Shown here one piece after another: positions 21,500-29,074 of a stretch of 29,074 nt of DNA; within the stretch, counting starts at the first letter, position 1; every line of letters begins with the position of its first letter. The notes under the pieces were generated by a model. That model saw only the letters and a program-made list of their open reading frames with translations, was not told the origin of the DNA and searched no databases. The position numbers and the translations under genes are program-made. Source of the DNA: Sperchopsis tessellata (lineage: Eukaryota; Arthropoda; Insecta; Coleoptera; Hydrophilidae); NCBI GenBank assembly GCA_033557685.1, contig JAWQRN010000477.1, positions 1-29,074 on the forward strand. Direction: 5' to 3'.

Positions 21500-22222
21500 A
21501 GGAGTCTTAATAAAAAATTTAATACATTTTTCGTTATGAAACATGCTTTTGTTTGAAGGCATCATTTAATTTATTCCGCTGACGACAAACACATACAAAA
21601 TAAAGGTTCCTTGGGAACAGCTCAAAATACACAGCACCTTTGAAATTCCACCAAACTAGCAGCATAACCTTCCCGTGGAAGTGAAGTGCTTTGAGCAGGT
21701 TCGTCACGCTTGCTCCACAATTTTTTTCGCTTGACGTTGTTGTAGATGATCAATTTTTTATCATCTGTTATTACATGATTAAAAATGGATCGTTTTTTCA
21801 CATTTTAATAGAGAATCACAAATGTCAATGCGTTTAGTGAGATGAATTTCTTTGAGTTCATGTGGTACCCAAATATCGAACTTACTAACTTATTCAAGTT
21901 GTTTTAAATGGTTTTCAACGCTCAATTTCATTATATTAAGATTCTCAGTAATCTCTCTTGTCTTTAAACGCCGATTGGATTTGATCAAAGTTCGATTGGC
22001 CTTCCTCACATAAATTTTTATGAGTTTGCACAGCGTTTTTTTCCTTTTCGGAAGTAATAGAGCAAAATATGATGGAAAACAAACAATTGCTAATGAAATC
22101 TTGCATTTTCTTTTTCTGAAACAGGCGTGAACTGTCAGCTGTCAAATTACATAATGAATTTATGGTTTAGAGTAAAGTTACTTGCATTTCAAGATGCAAT
22201 TACTTTTTGGACACCTCTATTA
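21500..22222 (-). pseudogene. Mariner transposase relic, mellifera-subfamily-like, with 5' terminal repeat
   Basis: On the minus strand the 5' end at 22191-22222 reads AGAGGTGTCCAAAAAGTAAT followed by TGC, like the mellifera-type mariner terminus. An N-terminal piece follows (SEKEKNAVQTHKNLCEEG, near 22000-22060), matching the KGKNAxQTHKxIC box. A jump into the middle of the DNA-binding domain comes next, with loss of about 40 codons. Then come LKTREITENLNIMKLSVENH, FDIWVPHELKEIHLTKRIDI and CDSLLK at about 21800-21970, the WVPHEL linker and helix. After frameshifts come TDDKK (first catalytic Asp region), LWSKRDEPAQ, KGAVYFELFPRN and NKLNDAFKQK, ending near 21540. The C-terminal half with the last two Asp residues is missing. 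Inactive. Confidence 0.85.
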
Positions 22223-22559
22223 CTGCAGTAAAGAAACTTATGTATGTGCGTATGTATAAACAAAGTGTAAATGGTAACTCAATCTATATACCTAAATCTA
22301 ATAAATTCACTGAAGAAATTTAAATAGAATCCATCGATCTAAAAACACAAAAAACAGTCTGCTCCATACTAACAATATAACTAGAAAATTTGAAGATAAT
22401 AATCAAACTCAATGTCTTTTCGCAAATGATTTCAATATCTAGTTTATTCAACTTCCTCATAAAATCATGCAAAACATTAATCCTCCTAAATTGGTACTCT
22501 AATAATTAGTTAAATGCAGCATCAACTAGAAATAGTAATACCATCAATATATTTCCAAT
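22223..22559. other. Spacer between mariner and LINE relics
   Basis: AT-rich, no motif recognised. The right part may be decayed 5' sequence of the following LINE. Confidence 0.4.
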
Positions 22560-23580
22560 GGACGATCACCAACAAAAGAGCGCTTTAGACATTTATGATA
22601 TAAACACAAAACTCTGAAGTAATTGTGCGAATGCATGTTTAAATGTGGGAATTTTTACTGATAAATTAAAAATTGCAAAAGTAATACCGATTCATAAAAA
22701 ACCTCAAACCCTATCATCACATACTATCAACAGTATCTAATGTGATCAAGATGGTGGTTGTCCAGCTTTTTCTAGCCTTTCTGATGGCTCATGACATCCA
22801 GACTGATCAATAATATGGATTTTGAAGTGGACGAAACACAATTGATACGAGTAACCATTTTTGGAGGTTCGTTGGGGAAGCTTTGAATGCTCATTTGAAT
22901 TACATTACATTATTGCGTGTCTTATAAAATATTCATGGATTGGATGGAGAATAAAACATAACTTGTGCTATTGAGATGAGGGGAGTTCTGTACAGTCTAT
23001 AACAAGTAGTGTCCTCCAGGGCATCATCATATTTATTCGATATATAAAATGACTTGCTGGGTAACATCTTTGCTGATGATGCCACATTTTTAACTCCACC
23101 CTATAAAACAGCGGAGCTTGAATCTAACAACAATATTATTCAAGACTGTACACTGAATTGATTTTCTGCAAATAAATAATTACTAAACAATGAAAACTCT
23201 TATATTTATTTTATAGCCCATAGAGATACAACAGACATAAAATAGGCACAGCAAACCTATTATGTATAACAATAGACTCTGGGCTTACATAATCATCACA
23301 TATCAATTATCACTGTTCAAAAATTACATCTGCAATATACGCTATACCAAAAATCCATGCAGCTGTTGGTGATGATGTTGCGTGGACCACATATTTTTTC
23401 ATATTCCATACCAAAATGATGGGTATTTTTACAACAAGAGTAAGCCATCAATGCTGTATTTGGGCAGACTGGCTGACATTCTCCAGACCTGCCTTCAAGG
23501 ACTTGATAGTATTGCCTTTCTGTGGACACTATATCTAGCAATGTTTGGTGGAAGTACGAAGGAAATGAGAACATATTAAA
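22560..23580 (+). pseudogene. Decayed Jockey/CR1-like LINE reverse transcriptase (LINE relic 3)
   Basis: Plus-strand pieces in changing frames follow the RT order. GIFTDKLKIAKVIPIHKK (about 22648-22701) is the RT motif with FP..LK.A.V.PI.K. SSVLQG (about 23004-23021) stands for the SGVPQGS box. FADDATFL (about 23069-23092) is the catalytic FADD box. FSANK.LLNNEN (about 23163-23199) matches the following W...N.L.LN..K segment. DSGLT.SSHI is at about 23274-23303. YFFIFHTKMM and RPAFKDLIVLPFCGHYI (about 23390-23540) match the thumb and C-terminal part, where FK.L.IL.LP..YI is common. Frameshifts, stops and internal deletions make it a pseudogene. It ends about 400 bases before the TECPR exon. 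Confidence 0.8.
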
Positions 23581-23998
23581 AAAAAAGCCACATACATTTA
23601 CTTCCACATTAATTTTAAATGTTTATTTATTCTACATAATTATAACTTAAGCGAAACTTGAAAAATCAACTTGTCCCACCACATTCAGGCCTTGCTAGGG
23701 TTCACAATAATGTAAGAATTCAATCAATAAAAATATAGAACAAAATTCCAACTCAATGGAAGCAAATTACTACTAAGGGAATTATTTGTGTAAACTTGCT
23801 TCTACATTCTGCAGGATATAGTTTAAATACAACTTATGTATTTATATGTTTTTGTAATATTTGGTATTATTCTTTTTTGACATGTTCTTAATGTTTGTGC
23901 ATTTATGGAATGACTTAATATTTTTCCTTCTTCTTGCAATCTAATCAGGCTAGTATCGCAACATCTTACATATTTGATACAAAATCCTTTGTTTTTAG
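23581..23998 (+). other. Intron end upstream of the TECPR exon
   Basis: AT-rich, ending in a T-rich tract (GTTTTTAG) at 23991-23998 that serves as the acceptor. Nothing else was seen. Confidence 0.7.
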
Positions 23999-25221
23999 GT
24001 CAGCCAGCTGAACGCAGCATATGGGCAACTACTACCTTAGGAGACGTATTTGTATGGGACTCCGAAAATGTTATCAATTCTCAGTTGAAAGAAGCTACCT
24101 ATACACAAGAAATAGACTTATCTGGTAAAGAAATTCCACTTCGTCTACCTTTGCACACCAGTTGTGTACCAGGAACTATTATAACATTGACGGGCTGTAT
24201 TGGAGACGAAGCTGATCGTGTTGCTATTAATTTAAATGCTTATTCAACGTACAAATTAAGACACAAGGCACATACAGAACATCATAACTGTGTCCTCCAT
24301 ATAAATCCTCGATTCGAAGACAATGTTGTTATTAGAAATACAATGATTGAAGGAAAATGGGGTGAGGAAGAAAGACATGGTGATAATCCATTTGCACGAG
24401 GACAGGAATTCACATTACAAATACTATGTAAAGAAAACAATTTTGTAATATTTATTAATAAGGATGAATATTGCACTTATCGACATAGAATTCCAGGTCC
24501 GTCCGCCACAGATTTTGAGATTTGGGGTAAAGTGCAGCCATTTAAGCTGGTAGTTGCTACACCTGAACCTATCATAAAACCGCTAGATTTATACTTCCGC
24601 CAAATTGGTGGACACTTAAGGCGTATTGAAAGCTGTAGAGTTGGAGTGACTTGGGGTATCGGATATGATCGTACAGCTTGGGTATATACAGGTGGTTGGG
24701 GAGGTAGCTTTTTAGGAGCTTTAGATAGCTGCAATGTTCATCCGATGACTGATTCTCAAGACTACAGAGTTTATGAAAACCAAAGATGGAATCCAGTGAC
24801 TGGTTATACCTCAGCTGGTTTACCAACTGATAGGTATATGTGGAGTGATGTTACAGGGAAGGTTAAACGTACCAAAGACCAAGTAAAGCTGCTGTCTATG
24901 CATTGGCAGTGGGTTTCTGACTGGTTGGTTGATTTTCATGTTCCTGGAGGTGTTGATAGAGACGGTTGGCAGTATGCTACAGATTTTCCTTCAAATTTCC
25001 ATGCCAATAAACAATTTACAGATTATGTGAGAAGAAGAAGATGGTACAGAAGATGTGCTGTAGCTACAATGGGGCCTTGGCAAGAATTAGGACACAGCAA
25101 ACTATTGGATATCTCTCTAGAACCAATAGATGAAAGTGCTGATTCTACTGTATCTGTTTGGGCCATAGCAGCAGCAGGGCAAGCTATGTTCAGAACTGGT
25201 GCCTCAAAAGCAAACCCAATG
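23999..25221 (+). CDS. Internal exon of a TECPR1/Pex23-like tectonin-propeller protein with an inserted galectin domain
   Basis: This 1223-base exon (acceptor TTTTTAG, donor ATG|GTAAGT, starting with two bases of a split codon, ending in phase 0) encodes 407 full residues. In order it contains a tectonin strand (SIWATTTLGDVFVW, ~4-20), a galectin domain (~39-190), tectonin sequence (RQIGGHLRRIE, then WGIGYDRTAWVYTGGWGG), a DysF domain (~257-352: YENQRWNPVTGY, DRYMWSD, GWQYATDFP, RRRRW), and another tectonin repeat (VWAIAAAGQAMFRTG). Outside the galectin block it aligns well, from memory, with the C-terminal half of human TECPR1, which acts with ATG12-ATG5 in autophagosome-lysosome fusion and LC3 lipidation on damaged lysosomes. 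The galectin keeps all ligand residues: HINPR (~100-104), VIRN and WGEEER (~120-125). The first half of the gene (first propeller, N-terminal DysF, PH-like region) and the last repeats lie outside the exon and were not found. The ATG at 23974 is intronic. Confidence 0.95.
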
Positions 25222-25789
25222 GTAAGTATCGTATATCACTGTGACAAGGTTGAAGGGTGATAAAAATAATCTTTGTATTCAGTGGTGAGCTTGTTCTTGT
25301 TTACTTATTTATTTTTTCCTAAAAGTACATATAATTTCTTAAAAGCATTTTCTTTACATATGTTAAGTGACGACCTATCAAGGAGTCATCACAGCTATGC
25401 GGTGATGTTAGAAATATTAAGTCCGCTTACCTTGATTGCCATTGCTGCCTCGACTTCGGTTCTCATGACCGATTCCACACTCACATTAGAATCCAGTTCA
25501 TGAGATAACAAAGTGCTTAGCCTATTTCCATGGCCATCGCTCGTTGTACATTAATTCTGTGATCTCTAGTACACTTATGTCTTCTATAACAAACGTTCAT
25601 GTTTGTGAATAAAAATTTAAAAATAACTAAATTTAAAAACGATGTATTTTATTTTTATTATTCTAAAAGTGTTTTTATCTATCAGACATGAAAACATAGT
25701 CAAGTATACTACTTTTTTTGAAAAAGATGAAGTTGAAGATAATATTGATTCAATGAATCCCGATTGAGATACAATATAAGTGATAAGAC
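25222..25789 (+). other. Start of the intron after the TECPR exon
   Basis: Begins GTAAGTATC. No following TECPR exon (expected to start with a Gly-x-Ser-Trp-type sequence) was found down to the window end, so the intron is longer than 3.8 kb. The chance frame at 25273-25503 matches nothing. Confidence 0.6.
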
Positions 25790-26960
25790 ATTAAAAATGG
25801 TATAAAAACTAAAGCGTTGAAAGAGAAAAACATTGCCACCTATCACAGGAATGGGAATAAATGAAGAATGTAACAAATCAATGTTACCAAATTAAATTCG
25901 TATCAGATTTAATAGAGCTGCAGTGTAAAAAACGTGTTAATTCAAGATTATTATTGCATTCTAGATTCTCAGGAATTAGAACACATTTCAAAACAAATAA
26001 AATTAAAAATATTCTCTAAAATAATAGAAATAACTGCAAAATTTCTATAATAGCAGACAAATGGACATCATTATTGAAAATAAGTGTTACTGAACCATGT
26101 ATGATTTTTTAAAAACTAGAAAATACCACTGTGGAATGTAAAAATGCTATCTATTGTTACTACTTTAAATTCATATTTATTTTCTAATAACTATTTGAAA
26201 AATTATCTAATTGAATTTTAGAAACAAAATCGAGAGTTGAATATTAAAGATCGGCCTTGTGTTTGGACCTAGATGGACTGGTTCTTGCTGAATGGAAGAA
26301 TTGCCCAGCTTAATGCAAACACTTTGCATCAAATGTTAAATATATAAACCGATTTCTAAATTCGAATATTTAAATGACCGAGCAATAATCGCAGGAATTA
26401 TCGTATCTCTCAGAATCTGTACAAAGTCGCAATATAAGCATTATTAGGGCCAACTCCTTAATCATGCGAATAATCAATGCAATTACTAATTTTAAAAATT
26501 GATTCCATGTTAAAATGAAAAGAATTTGAAAGAATAGCAACTGAATGCAAAATCAAATTTCACAAATTACCGCGAGAAAAATTACTAAACAGTCTTTAAA
26601 AGAGAGATTAATACAGCAAAAAAATTTTAAACTTAAAAATGAAAAATATGAGGAGTTGGAGGAAGAGGAATTGAAAAATATTTTTTGTATGTTATCTTGA
26701 TATCTGGAATATAGAAGAAGTTACGTGTCCATGGCCAAAAGAAAAGAGAATATGAGCTTTGAATTTTATTTTGAAATATGAAATTAAAATCAATGATTTT
26801 AGAGTTTTAATAGATATGGCTTTGGCAGGAAAACTGCAAAATGAAATTCCCAGCAAATTATGGAAACAATCTCAGTTACCAATGATAAGTGTCAAAGCAG
26901 ACAGAAATATTTATTACAAACTATTGGAGCACTGTATGAACCCAACTTTTGTAATTTAAA
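25790..26960 (+). pseudogene. Possible hAT-like transposase relic
   Basis: Scattered plus-strand pieces between stops read like a decayed hAT-type transposase. KISIIADKWTSLLKISVT at about 26036-26090 resembles the K(I)xIxxDxWTS block around the first catalytic Asp. LSYLSESVQSRNISIIRA (about 26399-26452) resembles the LS..LQS.N..I.. block. Glu/Lys-rich sequence follows at about 26560-26700, and a 66-codon open frame at 26759-26959 has no recognised motif. There is no terminal repeat and no C-terminal dimerisation block. This is a weak call. Confidence 0.35.
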
Positions 26961-28387
26961 ACTTGAATACACTAACCATCTTTTGCCCTATCATATTCAT
27001 AAGTTAAGATAGTTCAAAGCAAAATTTCTAATGCCTCCTCTCAGAAATGTTAAAAAAATTTAATGTAACTTGTAACTAATATTTAAGTAAATATACTATA
27101 GTGGTAAAATAAGTATTGTCTGAGTACAAATAAGTTCGTTGATGAATGACATAGCATTTTAGTCAGTATCAGTTTAAGCGCAAAATGTGTAGACATTTTT
27201 GCACTAGATAAAGAGAATAAAATTAATAAAATACCAGAATTAACAAAGTATGACATTATTCAGGACATTACTTATGGTTTACCAATATACTGAACATGAA
27301 CAATAATGCTGCCAAATTTTAATTCAGTTTTATGTAAATTTTTGGGAGGAAAACAAATTTTTTAAATAGTCAAGTTAAGTCTCAAAACCACATTTATACT
27401 ATTGAAGTAGCCTCGAAAAAAAAAGCAATAGCAAGTTGCAGATAGGGTTTGCTTTCCCGGAATGTAGCTTGATATCCCGTTTCCCGATATTTATGCAACT
27501 TTTAATATATAAACTGAAAAAATCATCAAAACACTTAGACCTCTAATTATCATTGTTTGGATCACTTCGACCAGTAAAAGCCAAAGACCAATTATTGAAA
27601 TATAAATTTAATAATAATAATATTATAGTATTATCTCGACTGCTGAAGCATTTCACAGGAGTAGAAGTTTTTAAGTTAAAAATTCACATACAAATTATGA
27701 AAATCAACATTATAAATATACATGTAACATAAATACAAGCAAATATTACAAGATACAACTCAAATCATTCTTATTTTCAACAAAAAAAATTGACAGCAGC
27801 ATTGGACGCTTATTACTGGTATTGCCGGTACATTCTGTTTGCTGCTTCAATTGTTTTAAAATATAGGTAGAATTTGATTTGGCAGGAAACGGATACAGCT
27901 CCTGTAAACATAGTCAATGAGACATAAATCCATGTCCGGGACTGATGTTAATTCTAGTGATAAATATATTTATTTTATGATTATTATTGACCTTTCATTA
28001 CATGAATTTATAATATTTTAATACGGTGGGCTGACAATTGTATGGAATTTTTTTTTTGTAGTACATATAGATAGATATATTTAATATAAATCCAACTGCT
28101 TTCAAAGTAATTTAAATAAGTTGTAGAACTTATTATAAAAATAAAAACTTACTCTGACACATCATATTTGGGGGGCACCATCTTGCTTAATAATAAAAGT
28201 AATTTTATTACATAAACATCAGGTTTGTATGTCTAAATTCTGGAGCAATACTCCCTTAATGATTTCATTGTTGTTTATTGCTACTAGTTATCAAATTATG
28301 GAGAGTTTCTACCGATTATTTTTGATTTATAATATTTGTAATTCGTACAGCATAATACAATTGGGCTTGAAAGTGGAATACATATTT
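26961..28387. other. AT-rich intronic or intergenic sequence, nothing recognised
   Basis: No motif-bearing frame, repeat boundary or RNA gene was found. A slightly GC-richer patch at 27430-27500 has no identifiable identity. Confidence 0.5.
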
Positions 28388-28717
28388 TTATAATAGATTC
28401 CTCTTGAAGGTACGATGAAGTAATGCCTGCCATCCATTAATATCAAAAGACGAATGCAACAAATACTTTTTCACAAAAGTTTTATATTTTTTTTTTCTAT
28501 TCAGAAACATTTTGTAATTTTCAAGGCGAGTGATGCACATGGCCGTTGTGTTCGGGCTATTGTTTCTGAATGCAGGAGAGAAATGAGAGAGGGGGATTCG
28601 CCAAGCAATTGGTTGAAAACCATAGTCCCTATTGATATTGTTGGGGCGATTATAAACCTCAATGGCTTCTCGGAATTTTCTGAGAAAATAAGAAATAGGG
28701 AACATTTCTATGAACAA
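28388..28717 (-). pseudogene. Penelope-like element, C-terminal fragment (minus strand)
   Basis: A 109-codon minus-strand open frame whose first part, FREAIEVYNRPNNINRDYGF then AWRIPL (about 28600-28690), matches the C-terminal end of Penelope-like polymerases, where the GIY-YIG endonuclease is followed by an REAIEI..HPNN.NR..G motif. The rest of the frame (to 28388) is Lys/Asn-rich and probably 3' sequence of the element read by chance. The GIY-YIG core itself is not present. It points away from the RT fragment that begins next to it on the other strand, so the two cannot form one linear gene. Confidence 0.65.
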
Positions 28718-29074
28718 ACATCTGGAACTGCTATGGGTTCCCCTTTGTCCCCTGTTGTTGCCAATATTTTTATGGAGGCATTTAAGCAGTTGGTACTATC
28801 GTCCTCCGATATAAAGCCAAAATATTGGTTTCATTACGTGGATAACACCTTTGTTATTTGGTCGTCGAGAAGAAAGGCACTAGATGCCTTCTGGGATCAC
28901 ATATGCTCCCAACACCCTAATATACGTTTTACGATGGAGATTGAGTCATCAGGCTCCCTTCCTTTCTTAGATGTGTTGTTGAAACACAGATCCGATAGTA
29001 CACTTCTTCATTCTGTTTATCGTAAGCCCACCCATACCAATAGGTACTTGCATGCAATGTCACATCATCATCCC
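28700..29074 (+). pseudogene. Penelope-like reverse transcriptase fragment, running off the window
   Basis: An uninterrupted plus-strand frame to the last base encodes about 125 residues of a Penelope-like element RT: FYEQTSGTAMGSPLSPVVAN (28706-28765), KYWFHYVDNTFVIW (about 28820-28860), FTMEIESSGSLPFLDVLL and SVYRKPTHTNRYLHAMSHHH near the end. Order and spacing match Penelope RT motifs. The catalytic box, normally YVDD, reads YVDN (28835-28846), so the second Asp is replaced and the copy is probably inactive. Homology starts abruptly at about 28700, where the opposite-strand C-terminal fragment begins. The N-terminal RT part is missing and the rest lies beyond the window. Confidence 0.9.

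Noticed and set aside
23317..23607. 96-codon minus-strand open frame
   Set aside because: It is antisense to the C-terminal part of the plus-strand LINE relic and has no motif of its own.
1..29074. CRISPR array, bacterial operon or phage content
   Set aside because: No spaced identical repeats, and there are spliced exons and typical animal mobile elements throughout.

Overview
This is a gene-poor, AT-rich piece of an animal nuclear genome. The organism is most likely an arthropod, possibly an insect or chelicerate. The reasons are short exons with GT-AG splice sites separated by kilobases of AT-rich sequence, mariner, piggyBac, Penelope-like and several non-LTR element relics, a tRNA-derived SINE, and long (AT)n microsatellites. 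There is no operon structure, and most open frames of 60-110 codons are chance frames.

Two host genes can be supported, both on the + strand. (1) A proline/tyrosine-rich protein is represented by three exons in one continuous frame (11564-11656, 19243-19364, 19438-19587). It has a PPTY motif and a YPPGTT box, and looks most like a DAZAP2-type adaptor (tentative). Its first and last exons were not found. (2) A TECPR1/Pex23-like tectonin beta-propeller protein is represented by one 1.2 kb internal exon (23999-25221). That exon encodes a tectonin strand, a complete galectin carbohydrate-recognition domain inserted in the propeller, more tectonin repeat, a DysF domain and another tectonin repeat. 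The galectin insertion is the most interesting protein feature here, because it puts a glycan sensor inside a damaged-endomembrane/autophagy protein.

Region by region: 1-7.1 kb is AT-rich with no recognised gene, except for the end of a dispersed repeat at the left edge. 7.1-8.5 kb is a decayed minus-strand LINE with YADD. 9.2 kb is a mariner fragment. 10.2-10.5 kb is a tRNA-derived SINE. 11.5-19.6 kb holds the proline-rich gene, whose 7.6 kb intron is full of elements: a TTAA-flanked piggyBac-type MITE, a palindromic repeat element, two copies of another palindromic MITE, a foldback element carrying hammerhead ribozyme motifs in both arms, a piggyBac transposase relic and a second decayed LINE. 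21.5-22.2 kb is a minus-strand mariner relic and 22.6-23.6 kb a plus-strand Jockey/CR1-like LINE relic. 24-25.2 kb is the galectin-TECPR exon. 25.8-27 kb may hold a hAT-like relic. 28.4-29.07 kb holds two oppositely oriented Penelope-like fragments, the second running off the window.

Besides the galectin-TECPR1 architecture, the strongest unannotated signal is a pair of hammerhead-like self-cleaving ribozyme motifs in a foldback repeat, with a second copy of the repeat end at the left edge of the window. The Penelope-like fragments nearby are a possible source, since that class is known to carry hammerheads.
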